64,000 bases of DNA. It comes from Acanthaster planci (lineage: Eukaryota; Echinodermata; Asteroidea; Valvatida; Acanthasteridae). How positions within the stretch are numbered: the first letter of the stretch is position 1; each line of letters opens with the position of its first letter. The notes beneath the pieces were generated by a model, which saw only the letters and a program-made list of their open reading frames with translations, was not told the DNA's origin and ran no database searches. The translations under genes were made by a program, and so were the position numbers. The stretch is from positions 1,042,999 to 1,106,998 of the forward strand of contig NW_019091374.1 of assembly GCF_001949145.1 (NCBI RefSeq), given 5' to 3'. Below, piece by piece: positions 38,085 to 51,400 of the stretch.

Positions 38085-38505
38085 AGGGGTTTCACATTAG
38101 CGCCGTCTGCGCATATCTGCATTGAAACCGAGGCTCTCTGTGTTGAGCTTCGTCGCGTGAGCCCGCGGAGTCCACGCAGTACATGGAGTATCCGGTTCGT
38201 AAGTGTGACGCCACTTCATTTTAAACCACGCCCACTGCATAAGATACACGACCATCGCAGGTACGTTAGTGCGCGGTCAATTGTGTTATTTTTTCTTTTG
38301 ATTTTACGTGTCAAGTCATCCTGAAAGACTCTTCCCCAAAAATTTGCAGCCTGAAAAGTCTGAATTTAACATACCTTTATGTATTTTGTGTCTTGACTCC
38401 TTACTTTCAATCGTCTGATCGTATTAAGAGTTGAAGCTGACACATACAGCCTCATTTTCAAACGTGGAAGTGCGCAGATCGACGTGTCGTATTGGGATCC
38501 CTCTA
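38085..38505 (+). repeat. Left arm of a large inverted repeat (421 bp)
   Basis: Begins AGGGGTTTCACATTAG and ends GGGATCCCTCTA. It aligns over its whole length, with few indels, to the reverse complement of 40377-40807. By eye about nine positions in ten agree, and the stretch 38345-38425 is nearly identical. The extreme ends of the arm (AGAGGGG and CCCTCT) are themselves short inverted repeats, so each arm could be a complete small element. It carries no long open frame. Confidence 0.92.
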
Positions 38506-40376
38506 CGGGAACCCCATCACAACAAAATCTTGATGAAGAATTCGTGGGAGCCCATAATACAGCAGTAAAAACTGAGAATTCAAAGACTTGCACCCACGGT
38601 AGTGGTCCACCATTACATCATTCCTTTGTGGTTGGTGCAAAAATCTATTCATTGAGCAGGATCACTATTGCGCACTGACCAACAAAATGAGCTTTGCTGG
38701 CTAGGGACAAAACCATCAAGGCATTGGGTTATGGGCTGGAGCTCGTGCCGTGTCATGTACACGTGAATGCGGGCAGTGACCATGCAAACCACACATGCAG
38801 AAGGCATGCATGCACTAAATGCATACATACACAGTGCACGGGCTAGACCATAGTGAACAGGTGCACATCACGCAGCGTATATTTGTAGCCCAGATTCGCC
38901 CAACGCCTTGGTCAAGGCTAAGTGGTATCTTGCTTTGACCATTTAATAGAACTGCAGACTAAATAATAGCATACTGCTAAGTTAGGCTCTTTTCTCCCAC
39001 ATTTTAGACAGTCCCAACAGGCTTAAAGACTCTGTACACGAACAATGGTTACTATGGTTACAAAGGATACTATGGTTTGTGCACATTATGCTGAAAACTA
39101 CAAACCCATTCTCTGCAGGACAGCATGCAAACTGACGCCTGTATGCAATGTGCCCTACCATGGAATCCCTCAGTGGCCATTATGAAAGCACCCTTACTTG
39201 GTTCTTACATTACACAAGGCAAAAAAGCACTTTCTACAATCCTTACAATGGCAACAGGGCTGAGCAGCATCCAGTTTGGTTCCGGTATTTCAACTGGAGA
39301 AATGCACACAAATGCAACTTGAAAATGATCTGACATACATGTATGTTTTCTCCTTTCACAGGATTTCTGCAATTTTATGCAGAATCGGAAACTGAAGTGC
39401 ACCAGTACTGTCTAGAAATTCTTCCCCTTCCCACCATGCATTCAGACAAGCCAGATGTCTCTTTTACACGAGTTAATGAGATGCTATCGACAGCAAAAGC
39501 AGCACTTGTTCATTAATTAACCGCACTAATCCATATCGCTTAAATTCCCTCACAGCTACTCGGCCCTTGTTCCAAAATCAATAGGGTCAGAGATAAAGTA
39601 ATTATTTATGCCCAGCATAAGGTGCTGCCATTTTACTAAAATCCCATCGATACCTGACAGGACACAGCAGCATCATGGTGTGAGTGAGAATTTTCCTTTT
39701 TAGATGGAATCCACGGGCACATTATCCATGAAAAACTTGAACAAGTAAACTTGTGATGTCTGATATTGCAAGTCATTTTCTGATGACAAATCATGATCCA
39801 ATTGTACAGAAAGTGGATCATTTCTCATTGCCATTTCATAGAAACTGAGCGGCATAAAGTTTCGGCAAGCCTGAAGGGTGTGAGAATAATTTGTGATGTG
39901 CCAGATGAAAACCAGACACACGTTGGCAAACGAAATGTGAGGGTTTTTCTAATAAAGTCAGGCAGACACCTTTTACTTTATTGCTCATTTATGAAAATAA
40001 CTTCAAGAAAAGTGACAGCATTAGAAATTATTTCAAGTCACACTAGAATTTTCTAAACGGGTTGGCATGGTACCTACCTATTTCTTTAAAAATCAAGAAA
40101 CAAAATTCAACTGGAAATGTACACATACATGCGAATGGTAGTGCGGATAGTCCTTTATTTTAGTGTAGTTAAGAAAACTTGGAGAAAAAACTAACTTTTT
40201 GTTGTCGAAACTTTTTGTTGTCCTGTTGACGAAATAAATTTAACAGCAGGCTACATTCAACCTTGTAAAGTCACACAGTGTACGTTTGAAAGAAATGACA
40301 TGGTATTCTTTTTCATTTTTCAAAGACAAGCAAAAAGAGCAAAATGTGACCGAGATGCTTCACAAAACCAACAAAA

Positions 40377-40807
40377 TAGAGGGATCCCAATACGACGTTT
40401 TTAGTGTCGATCTGCGCACTTCCGCATTTGAAAACGAGGCTGTATGTATAAGCTTCAATTCTTAATATGATCAGACGATTGAAAGTAAGGAGTCAAGACA
40501 CAAAATACATAAAGGTATGTTAAATTCAGACTTTTCTGGCTGCAAATTTTTGTGGAAGAGTCTTTCAGGATGACCCAACACGTAAAATCAAAAGAAAAAA
40601 TAACGACAATTGACCACGCACTAACGTACCTACGATGGTCGTGTATCTTGTGCAGTGGGTGTGTGGTTTAAACTGAAGTGGTGTCACACTTACGAACCGG
40701 ATACTCCATGTCCTGTGTGGACTCCGCGGGTGCGCGCGCTGAAGTTCAACACAGAGAGCCTCGGTTTCGATGCAGATACGCGCAGACGGCACTAATGTGA
40801 AATCCCT
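40377..40807 (-). repeat. Right arm of the large inverted repeat (431 bp)
   Basis: Reverse complement of the left arm, from TAGAGGGATCCC at 40377 to AAATCCCT at 40807. It differs from its partner mainly by substitutions, by CACACACCC for CACGCCC in the middle, and by several extra bases near its inner end (ACGTTTTTAGTG). Its counterpart of the left arm's ATG is ACG. Confidence 0.92.
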
Positions 40808-41332
40808 TTATGATAAAATTCCTGGCTCTAGTCACACAAAACCACAACACAGACACATTTTTTGGAGGCAGTCGATCATTAATAGATCTGCCAATGTCTG
40901 GCAAGTCATAAGAGCATTTCTGCACACATGAATATTCTATGAGATCACCATGGTAACAACAAGCACAATAAGCAATTAACACAAAAAGGGACCATGGTAA
41001 CAGTGGAAAAATCAAGGCCACGTTATTTTTAAATGAAGTGGGCTGAACATTGCTGACTAGCCTCTGTGGTAATTCTTCAATACCTAAAATAAACACCAAA
41101 GGGACACACTTTCTATTGCAATGGGAAAGAAAAACCTGGCTACTCGAATGCACCTGATTCTATTTCCCCGACTAAGCTATTTTGGAGTATGACTATACAC
41201 CAAAGCTATTTCCTTTTTTCTGCAATATGCGCTCCTGGAGGTTTTTCTTTGTGGGGAACTGACATCACGGATGAAAACACTAAATTTTATCCAGGGCTAA
41301 TAGAAATAAACAGGTCCATGTACATAGTGCAT

Positions 41333-41420
41333 GTTGGCAACGAGTTTTCCTCGGCATAAATTTGGGGCGAAAACCTGTTGGCAACAAGTTTTCCTCGGCA
41401 TAAATCTGGAGCGAAAACCT
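41333..41420. repeat. 44-bp tandem duplication
   Basis: GTTGGCAAC, AGTTTTCCTCGGCATAAAT and GCGAAAACCT occur in the same order at 41333-41376 and again at 41377-41420. Only a few bases differ, so the duplication is recent compared with other repeats here. Confidence 0.9.
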
Positions 41421-43779
41421 AGAATGATCTTCCAGGGAGGGAATAAAATGTAATCTTGGAGAGACAGATGCAGTGAGAGGGCAGATCATTGGTGAATATC
41501 AGGGCCTGAGACAGTCTGACTAGCGAGAAGACACTAAATACCACCCACCCCAAAACAGACGCCTCTTCATGCACCGTCCTCCTCATCCACCTGCCCTGAC
41601 AAGCCAAGAAGATGACGAACCAGATCCTGGCCTTGGGGCTTGCAGTCAGCTTCCCCCTTCCCCCCCCCCAGCACTACACTCATCATGCCCACCTCAGCGT
41701 GTTTTTTCCCCTTCCCACCCTTTAAAGGGATGACACTGAATTAGTCATTATCTGAAAATTTAATGAAAAATAATCCACCGACAGATGCGCTCCTACACGG
41801 ATGGTGTGCAGAGCGCAACTCTGCACTGAGAGATTTTATGGAAACAAGTCTGATCTCCTGATGCAGAAAGTTCCATTTCTTAGAAATAAGTTGAAATATC
41901 GCTGTTTTGATCAATTAAAAGAGTCACTGGACTCTGGAGGTTTTCACATGCCATTTAAAAATCTGTGATGAAAAATCGTAACTATTTTCCACGTTTTTGC
42001 TCAAGGGTATTGAACGTAGTTCAAACTTTTCTTGTCTCTCTTAAAGGTCTTAAAAATCGGTTCTCTAAATACATTAATTCGAGGTATCATTTGCTCTGTT
42101 CAACAGTTTGGTGCACACGAACTGTACACAAACTTTAAGTAACGATGCAGAGAACAGAATAATGCACACATTTGATACTCTCCTTTTTTGTACCAACCAC
42201 TTGAAACGAGGCCTTATGTTTCAATTCCAATAGAAGCATGAGCTTAGCCTGAATAAGACGTGGAAGAAACATCAGTCTGCTACATCTGCAACAATCAACC
42301 AAAAAATCTCATGTAGCATTTGGGCTATATATTTTTACTACATGTAAATTAGCAAAGGTGGAGTGCACATGTACATGTACGTTGTGACAGAAGTTTTGTT
42401 GAAAAAGTGAGAGGACGATTTCAATAACAAAAATGCAGTAATTATAAAATTCTGTTTGCTTTACTGGATGTTAAATTACAATGGAAAGGGGCTGCAAACA
42501 TGTTCCCACGGTTTCAACAGCAGACTACCTCACAAAAGGAGTTGTGGGTTACCCGTACAATTCTAGGGAAGCTGTTAAACTGTTGCCTTCATCTGCCTTG
42601 AGGCACTTGTGTCCAATATGGCACACAGCAGGCTAAATCCTAGGATTTCAAAACAGGGATTTTTTTTATTTGTGGGTGGCATTTTGCAACCAAAGGATCA
42701 GAACCTTAAAAACCAGACTTTCTCTGTGGTTGAATTGGGGGGGGGGGTAATTAACCACCTGCTTCTCAATCTCAATATGTCCAAACAACATTTTAAGATG
42801 AACACTGGCACGTGTTGGTTACATTCTCATATTGTAAGCAACCAAAAATAGAGATCATTATTTGAAAAATAGAATTTGTTGATAGTTTGTTATTCTATCA
42901 AAAGTCATAGTTATTTTGGGATTTTTATGACAAAAATCTGCTTAACTAGTCTCAAGCAGTCAATACAATGAAAGCAATACAGTCATATTTTGATGACAAC
43001 AGTTTACTACATGTAGTTTGGATTTAATCTTTGTGAATAATTGCAACTTTTTGCATACTTGAATGTTAACATACAATGAAAACAAACAGAAAATACAATT
43101 TGTAGGGGTATGAGTGCTTTCTGTAATTGTGTCCAAACATCCATGTATCCACCATTTTTTACCGCTAAGCATGCTGTTCTTACAAAAACCAAAAAAGTCT
43201 TTTTCTTTCTAAGGACTCAAAATGTCAGATACAGAACATTCAGAGGATTCAATAAATCTGAAGATACATGTGTATGTAGTTGCACAAAGTTCCATTTGGA
43301 AGTTCCCCCTAAACTAGAAATGAAGATAGAGACAATGGAAATCATAACTCAATTGAACTAAACTGGTTGTCTCGGGCTCAAATATAACTGGAGAAGAAGT
43401 ATTCATTGGAAGGTAGAGATGTCATTCATACTATAAGACCTGACAGGGTAACATCCAAAATGTTGAGACAATTTAACCCCCCCCTCATTGCAAAATGCAA
43501 CCTGTGGAAGGACCCTCGACTTTTTAATATATCTCATGTTGAAACAAAATGGGCTTCAGAACTCCTTTAAACTGCAATGTCTAGAATGATACAAATGTAA
43601 CTATACCTGAATTCAGCAGATGCTTTCCGACAGAAGAAATCCATTGGGCCTGTCTGCTGGCCATAAGATTCACATTGTAACCAAATGACTGAAACGGAGT
43701 CAACCTTTGAACAACTAGCAGACCGAGTCAACATGTCAACTATGTCGTACACAAATCATCAGCAAATATCTCAGCAAAG

Positions 43780-43810
43780 GGGAGAGAGCGAGAGAGAGAG
43801 AGAAAGGAGA
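43780..43810. repeat. GA-rich microsatellite
   Basis: An interrupted run of GA dinucleotides, about 30 bases, with a single CG interruption. Confidence 0.85.
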
Positions 43811-46171
43811 AATCCCTCTCTGCTGGCGTGCACGCTGGAATCAACTGGACCGATTTCTGAAGGCAAGTCCCACGCTACGCAATTCACAGGCCAAGTTATG
43901 TACACAGATTACGATCGCTGACAGCACGGCGCATTTACAGAGTCCTCTCATAGAGCCTCAAACGTCAAATTGAGCCCATGATAAAAATCGCCAATCCAAA
44001 CGGCAATTATCCTTCCAAACACAGCAGTCTGCATTATGGCATCTACTCGTACACAACTCGGTAAACATACGTACCAAGGCAGCTCCACACATACCCCTTT
44101 CATTCAAAGGCCTCCAATCTCATTGTCAACTCCACTCCAAAGGCCAATCAATTGTTCTGACCACTAAATTAACAGTTTGGCACACAGCTAGCCGTCAACC
44201 ATATGCTTGAAATGTTTTCACTTCAGTTGGCGTTAGAGGGCTTAGTTATATATGCTCCCGCGTTTAATTGTGTGCTGCTGGTGCTGTTGCTGACACAGTT
44301 GTGTGCTGCCCACCGCACCGTGAAGGAATTAGTCCATTACAGCTCCCACGTATACACCTCTGCGTAGGGATTTTTACACAGGCAGGAAAGGCGCACAAGA
44401 TCGAGTCTCTACTCCTGCACACGTGCATCACTGCTTTCTCATTTGGCTTCCGGCCAGCATTAAGCACTTGTGTGAGAGGCAACTAGGGGGGGGGGCTTAA
44501 TTGTCAGAAAGACATGGACATGACACACCCCGATGAACCAAACCAATAATGGAATAGTCTCCCAATGTTACTTGTAGCATCTACTGCCTCAATATATCCC
44601 CCATGGCGGGAATTAAATTGCGCATTTATTCCACATGATGTATCAGTCAAAAAGAGGGGAGATGGGAACATTTCACCTCAATCATAAGATACTCGTAAAT
44701 TTTAATAAAAAGAAAATTAGTTTTTTTTTCTTGAATACCAATAAGACCCATCTTAAAGGTTGCTTGAGGACCGTTCAAAATTGAACCTTTATTGAATGAA
44801 ATTTTTTTTCAGCTTTTCATTGGACAATCACCCTGGTCGACAATGTCACAAATCAGCAGCATATAAATCAGGACTTCAGTTTGTAACCACAACACTCAGA
44901 AATGGTTTTAAATGAGGCATAAACAGTTGCTCAGTGGTTGAAATACTCACTAGACCAAATTGAGTTATTGTTTGAGGGGCCAGTGGTATGACTGTATTTC
45001 TTCAGAGGTATGTATTTCATCAAGTTACTGCAAAGCATCAGTATTTTTAAAGGACCTGCCAAAGAAATACATGAATGGAGATGCAATGGCAACTTTAGAC
45101 AGCTGAATGAAAACTCTCCATGACAATTTTTCCACAACAGACCAAAACAGTGTCATTATATATGTGACAAAATGTAGTTTTTACATCAAATTTTATCTAT
45201 TTCTCTCAGTTTCCTTGCAAACCCAAACAAAATAAGTGAAGAAGCCCTTTTACACATTTCAAAATTTTTATATAGCTGCATTCTGCAATGTACACTTGCA
45301 AATTTTCTTTTGACTTGTTTTTAATAATCTTTCCATCGAAGGTATTAAGAAATTGAAACAACATTTACTTTAATTCTTTATGTTCAGTCTCAGCTTTTTA
45401 AAATAACAAAAAACTCCCCATATGTTGACGGTTGGGAGAACACAATAACTGTACACACATCTGTGGCGTACGACACCATGTGCCTTATACATGTGTAGGT
45501 CTGTGGCTTGAACAGAGCCCCAAGCTTGTCTAAACACAAGGTGGCGCCAGATTGCTAACCTGAGAACGGCTTCAGACAACTGTACTGAGCAGGTTCAAGG
45601 TCTGACATTTATACAGAAGCCCAGACTACGCAAAATGGCACACACTGTCAGCTTGAAATGTGCTTGTGCAAAACATACAAACCTTGAAAACATTTGTTCA
45701 TGATTTAGTTCATCATTTCTCCTCACTTGTTTTCCAATTTCTTGAATAAGTTGAATAAAGAACATGTATGTTCGCATATGTAACCAACAAGGGAACCCTG
45801 AACATTTTTCACCCAGAGAAAATGATTTCTCGCAGCATGCCAAACTGAGTGATGCATCAAAACAATCACTTTGCTCTTTTTAATGCAAACTAAAACATAA
45901 AATTGTTTCTTTAAAACGGTCTTAAGACTCATTTTGTGGGAGCCGGTCAAATGAACAATGCTGCAAACAACAATGGCAGAGTAGGCCATGGGTGTAAATC
46001 CCAGGGAAGGGGGTAAGCCCTACATCCCCCCTACACACAAGTTTTAAACGGGGGAGGGGGGGCATATGAGCCATAGAATCAGCTCCCCCTTTATGTGGAT
46101 AAGAGTAGATGGGGGTGTCAACCAGGGCCAATGATTTGTTCAATGTTTCTTGCAGTGCAGGTTTTACAGGC

Positions 46172-46860
46172 TGTTTCATTTCATTTCATTTTTTTCATAT
46201 TGGTTTATTAAAAAAAATCCATTTTCACAGTTAAAAAAACTGAATTAGAGTGGATTTAACAATCAAATAATAAAAAAAGATTAAGCAATTAAAATAAGAA
46301 TTTTTTATAAAATCATAATTCAATGATTACAAAAAATACAGTTTACCCTCACAAAAAATAAAACATATAACATGACTAATGACCAACACGCATATAAGAA
46401 CACTACTAAAAAACATCCGCTGCAATTTACACTTCAAAGATGAAATTATTGTGATCTTAAAAATTCAGTCACATCTAACCTTTAAAATTTCACTCCCATA
46501 TAAAAAAAAAACATTTAATAGAGGGCATTTCTTAAGAGGAGCACAATCCAAATGTTTCTACCAAGAGAACTAATCTATTAGAGGGGCATTCCTTCCCATG
46601 TCTGTTATGCAACCGGATTAAGGTAGGAAGCGCACTGGTGAAATAACGTTCTGTTCGTCTACGGATTTCAGGGATAAATGGTTTATTCCGCAACATTCTT
46701 GTACGTTGAGGCGGAAATAATTCACAAAAAAGGTCAGTGTGGTCAAGGGTTGCTTGAAAAAGGATAATGATATTTGATTAGGCCTGATTGCCAAAGAATC
46801 TAAATTGAAATGAGATAACAAGACAGTCTTTTATCATGGTCATTTTAAATGGTGATTATC
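46172..46860 (-). mobile_element. Non-LTR retrotransposon 3' end (LINE), truncated
   Basis: On the minus strand, 46750 to 46532 is one open frame ending in TAA at 46534-46532. It reads LDHTDLFCELFPPQR, then RTRMLRNKPFIPEIR, then RRTERYFTSALPTLIRLHN. Known: an Arg-rich block, then RTERF and a small-hydrophobic block, is typical of the reverse-transcriptase C-terminus of LINEs. After the stop comes about 340 bp of AT-rich untranslated sequence, then AATAAA (near 46204) and a repetitive (TGAAA)n-like tail ending near 46174. That order fits a 5'-truncated insertion. The polymerase core is absent. Family not assigned. Confidence 0.6.
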
Positions 46861-48370
46861 ATTTGGTTTAGCCCCACTTAGGCCTCCACTCTGTGCTTTT
46901 CATTGGTGGGAGACCAGTGCCCTTGGCCCATACCCTTGTTTGCAGAAGCTCAACGAGGTGCGCAACAAATAAGGCCCCTGGTCATCTTTTTAAATTAGTA
47001 CAAACACCCATTGTTTCTCCGGGTTTGGGACATGGCTGTTATCAGGTCCCTCTTTATGCCATGAGAAAATGCCGCTAACGACGACAGTACATCGGAAAGT
47101 GCAACTTGGCCGAAATACACGGAAAAGGATAGACCTAAAGAAATAAATGATGATCCGACTCGCCACTCCTTGCTGCTGAACATTCCTCCATGGTTTAAAC
47201 CAGGAGCAAAGGAGCACAACTGATTCTGTTTATAATATTTTTTCTTCTTTTGGTAGCGTACACATGCATATCCTGATGTAATTATAATTATGCACATGTA
47301 TATGGCCGACATCCAGTCAACCCCCCCCCCCACTTTAGCGTGAATTTTTGGGGGGGCACCAAAACAAGTTTTGTACCCCAAAAAAACTCAGTTGTGGATC
47401 CCTCCTTGCTGTTCTCTGAGATTTACTCTGACTCGCACTCTCCGCACAGAGCCAATCTTCTTGGAAGCAACTGATGCAGACCACTCAGAAATCAATAACG
47501 GGAAAATGTGGGCAAAGTTCCTTTCAAAATTGGGCACAACATCTCAAAAGACCCAGTTTTATCAAGTTTAAATTTTAATTAATATTATTTAATAATATTT
47601 GCTTACACTCCCACTACTGATAAAGCAGCCCTCGAGATTCCTTGAGCTGTAATTTGTGCACGGTATTTCTTAACACCTGTAAATTGCATCAATGAATAAA
47701 CAACCAGTATATATACCATGGCCTTGTACACTCATTCCACTGCAAAATATATCGCTATGCTGGTGAACAACACACAAATTTACACAAACAGCTACTGAAA
47801 AAAACAGTACTCTAGCCCCTAGATGCCATTCAGTGGCTTGCATATAGGGTACCGTACTTTACCCATGTCCCGGTGGTAATAACAGCAGAGATGTGTGCTG
47901 GACTCAGGTGTGTATAACCCCTAATCACTGCTCTCCAAGGACTTGTCCACTGCACAGGAGCATTATTTCACCAATATCCTTTGTGTGAAGTGCAACGTGC
48001 AGGGCCAAGCTATGCCCTTGATAATCTACGTGTACCTGCATGCGCTACATTTGGCTACAATGGAATAAAAGTATTTGGAACTCGAAACAAAGGTAGACTT
48101 CTAACGTTGACACTTGTTTGGCAGAAATAGGCACTTCCCTTTTTGGAGAATGCATGCACTGATAAAGTTTAACTTTTGGGCCTCAAAATGTACCACTGCC
48201 CCATTAGTGTTAGAGTGAGAGGTGCATGTAAAAGTATTTATAATTACCGCTAATGGGTCATTAGGGAGACATTCCCATAAGAACGTGCACAAAATTTTTC
48301 CAACTTTGCTGTCCCATAATTTAATATTCCCTAATCTGATCTGAACCAAACTTTGTCTGTTTTCATTTTA
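46861..48370. other. Non-coding stretch up to the assembly gap
   Basis: No gene recognised. A C-run at 47321-47332 and a G-run at 47350-47356 face each other. Positions 47565-47605 are AT-only palindromic sequence. Confidence 0.45.
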
Positions 48371-48457
48371 NNNNNNNNNNNNNNNNNNNNNNNNNNNNNN
48401 NNNNNNNNNNNNNNNNNNNNNNNNNNNNNNNNNNNNNNNNNNNNNNNNNNNNNNNNN
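48371..48457. other. Assembly gap, 87 unknown bases
   Basis: Uninterrupted N run, probably a scaffold join or a masked low-quality base run. The true distance across it is unknown. A further single N lies at 711. Confidence 0.99.
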
Positions 48458-51400
48458 GTTTAATGCAGAAATCTAATTTCCATAGTGTTACCATAGCTGC
48501 CTGAGATGCTTGAACAGGTTGTGAACAACCGGTAGACAAAAACTTTGACTGTGATGGAGCAAGATAAACATGAGAAAGGTCTACTTGGAAAGTATGAAAT
48601 ACTGCAGTCAGTTAACCAATTGGGTCTTATGTGAGTGGAGGGTGGACACGAAACTTAGAGGGGGGATGGGTGCCGGATACTGGGGAGGGAAGAGTCTACA
48701 TGAAGTCCTCCCCCCCCCCATGACTGGTGCGGTGGGGCTTATTGGCAAATGCTATATCCACAGGCCCACTACTAACGCACAGCCTACTTACCCTTAAGGG
48801 TGTACTTCATTTGCCAGGATTAAGTTCACCCGTGATAGCCAGCCCAGACTCTGCAATCTACCATGAAGCTGAGTCTACCCTCTTATAAAGTGGCTACAAT
48901 CAAAAAGGGGGCAGTTTTATTTTGGTGAGTTTCCTGTACAGAAATTATTGCTTTTCATTCATTCAGGAATTCGTTTGACTTAATAAAGTCATTTCTACTG
49001 ATGTTAAGAGAGTTTTCATTAACTTTGTTTGACTAGATATATTTAGATCCCAGCTGCCTTTATGGGACAATGTAACAGCAGGACATGGGGGAGGGCTATT
49101 TGGTGTTTCATGTACTGTAGCAAATTACCCCTTTTGTAGAAACGTTTAGCTCAGGTTCTCTTGCAAAGACTCACTCAGTTTAATCTGTCAGGGGACACTC
49201 CCCAGAAAACAGGCTTCACTTCCAAGACCACACTATTCACCACCACTAGCCCATATGGTGGGCAATCATCCTTGCTGACCACAGACAATGGGGAATGCTG
49301 AGCCTCCAAGCCCAAAGATGCAAGGTTGATGGAGCCACTGGAAATTACAGACCACAGCGCAGGAGGTCCCTGGGCAAACAGGATATCCCCTCCCCTCTGG
49401 ACACCTCACAGGAATGGCACCATGTCCAGGGCCACCTTGTCTGGTGAGCACTCATGAAGCCAGACCCTCCCCTGCCCTGGTCAATATTCCCCTGATCCCC
49501 TGGGCTACCTATAGAGAAAGGACATGGCTACCAAAGGCACAAGTACATTCCCCATGTACATATACCTCGGTGGCAATCCCACAAGAAGAAACCCTGGCAC
49601 CACGGCGCAGATGATTCAAACTTCAGGGGACCCCACCAGTGCCACTTCAAAGAATCAGCACTCTGTGATGCTCCTGAAGCATCTTACTGTAGAATGACTC
49701 TCTTCCTTAGATAAGGAGACATAAAAACTGAAGTGTTAGTGTTCCTATGATGATGTTGGTCCCTCGCTGGCTAAGACGACCACAACTTCATGTATCACTG
49801 GGTGTTGTGAGAGCAAAGATGGCTGAAAAGTCTGATCCCCGCTCTGAACTTTCTGTTGCAATGAAAACACGGGATTGTTGGAGTTGGACCAGGGTGAGAG
49901 CTGACAACGGCTCTGCTTCTCCGTTTCTGGCGTTTCTGATGACTTGAACCTCTTCATCAAATGCCAGAATATTCTCAAAACACATATCCTTTGAAAGAAA
50001 AATTCATACAGTGTATATATCACCAGAGTTTTTTTTCTACTGTCATTGGAAAGCCATTGTTGGCGTAATTCTTTAAATCACAAGTATAATACCCGGACTG
50101 TAGACCGGATGAATTTGGATTACTACTGCCATTGGTAACAGTACATTGATATAATATGCATATGCACGAAGCCAAATAACAGAGTGACCAACAGTAAGTA
50201 ATACAGATGGCAAAATATGTATGTGTGTAACCATTACAAAGGCATTTTTAAACAGTTAAAGCCTTTTTAAAAACACTTTTTATTATTGATTCTAAACTGA
50301 GGGGGTAAAGTGACGTGGGCATATGTCTGAAAATCACAGTCCAGGGCTGAGGCTTCTTAGTTTCCACAGAAAACAAGTGTGGTGACTCGAAAGTATGCCT
50401 GAACCCTGAGCCCTCCTTTCATCAGATGTGCACTGTGTAAATTCCATACCAAACTGAGACTGAATTGTAGTGCGACGCCCTTATCTTAACCGACTTTCAA
50501 AACACTGACAGAAAAGCAAAAACAAAAGACGGTCGGGAGCCTTCAAATTAGCATGGATATAACATTGGACCTGTGCAACACTGGAACTTATTTGTGCTAC
50601 AGCCTGTCGCCTACTCCACCGATTGTATCTTATGGCTGGAGGAGGAATAGGTTATCGGTTGAGTTATCAATGTTTTAGTGGTCAGTCCCCCCCTAATAAA
50701 GTCTCCTGTTGTTGTGTTGATGGTTGGCAAGATATGAAATTTGCAATTCATGATGGCTAGAACAATAGTCTGATTACATCAAGCTAACCATCCTTACCAC
50801 TATTTGGCTGAAGGTATGGCGGTAGATTTGGTTGTCCAGAAAACTAAAATGTGTATGTAGGCAAATCCTTGTACACACAAGCTAAATACAGAGTTAACAG
50901 TAATAAAAATAATAGATAAAAATTTGTATTGCTCGGTCTATATAACAATGATCGAACACGCATTACAAAGAAAAAACTATTAAAACCACTTTAGAAAGCA
51001 AGAATTGAAATCACAGTCCACGCAGAAAGATCTGATTCTTGTTTCTTTCCTAACTTTGCATCAGCCTCGATTTCATTTTTACATTGACTGCAAGCAGTAA
51101 TAAAAAGAACGGAAGCAACTTCTTCGTTGCAAAATTAATCAAACTTTTGTTGGAAGGAAACGATCTGGTAATAACTGTCAAGTCTTCTGAATGTTTTCCT
51201 GCAGCAATTCTTTTGCAAAACTAACCCTTTTAGAGTGGGATCCTTCAATTTTTCTCAGGGCTAATGGAGTAATATCTCAACAGACTTCATGATGTAGCAA
51301 CAATTATCTCTGCCGTCAGGCCATTCAACTATGTCCAGCATGCCACTAAGTACCCCACGTTCTTCTGTTGTGTCGTTGTTGCTTGTTTTTGTCTTCCAGT

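Larger units (their letters stand above)
38085..40807. mobile_element. Candidate foldback-type DNA element, or an inverted pair of miniature elements
   Basis: The two arms enclose 1,871 bp (38506-40376) with no recognisable transposase, tandem repeat or exon. If the arms are terminal inverted repeats, this is one non-autonomous element of 2.72 kb. If instead each arm is a ~425-bp element inserted separately in opposite directions, the spacer is ordinary host DNA. I could not find a target-site duplication for the composite, and for single arms only 2-3 bp candidates. It ends about 1.2 kb 5' of the KCNQ exon. Confidence 0.6.
40808..46171. other. Non-coding stretch with small repeats
   Basis: No gene recognised. 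It holds a 44-bp direct duplication (41333-41420), a GA microsatellite (43780-43810), G-runs near 42738 and 44487, and a G/C-run repeat near 46000-46070. The stretch 43960-44480 is GC-richer and could be regulatory, without coding evidence. Confidence 0.45.

Noticed and set aside
46618-46821. Minus-strand frame reading FFVNYFRLNVQECC as a protein
   Set aside because: It is the wrong frame of the LINE tail; the neighbouring frame carries the recognisable RTERYFTSALP block.
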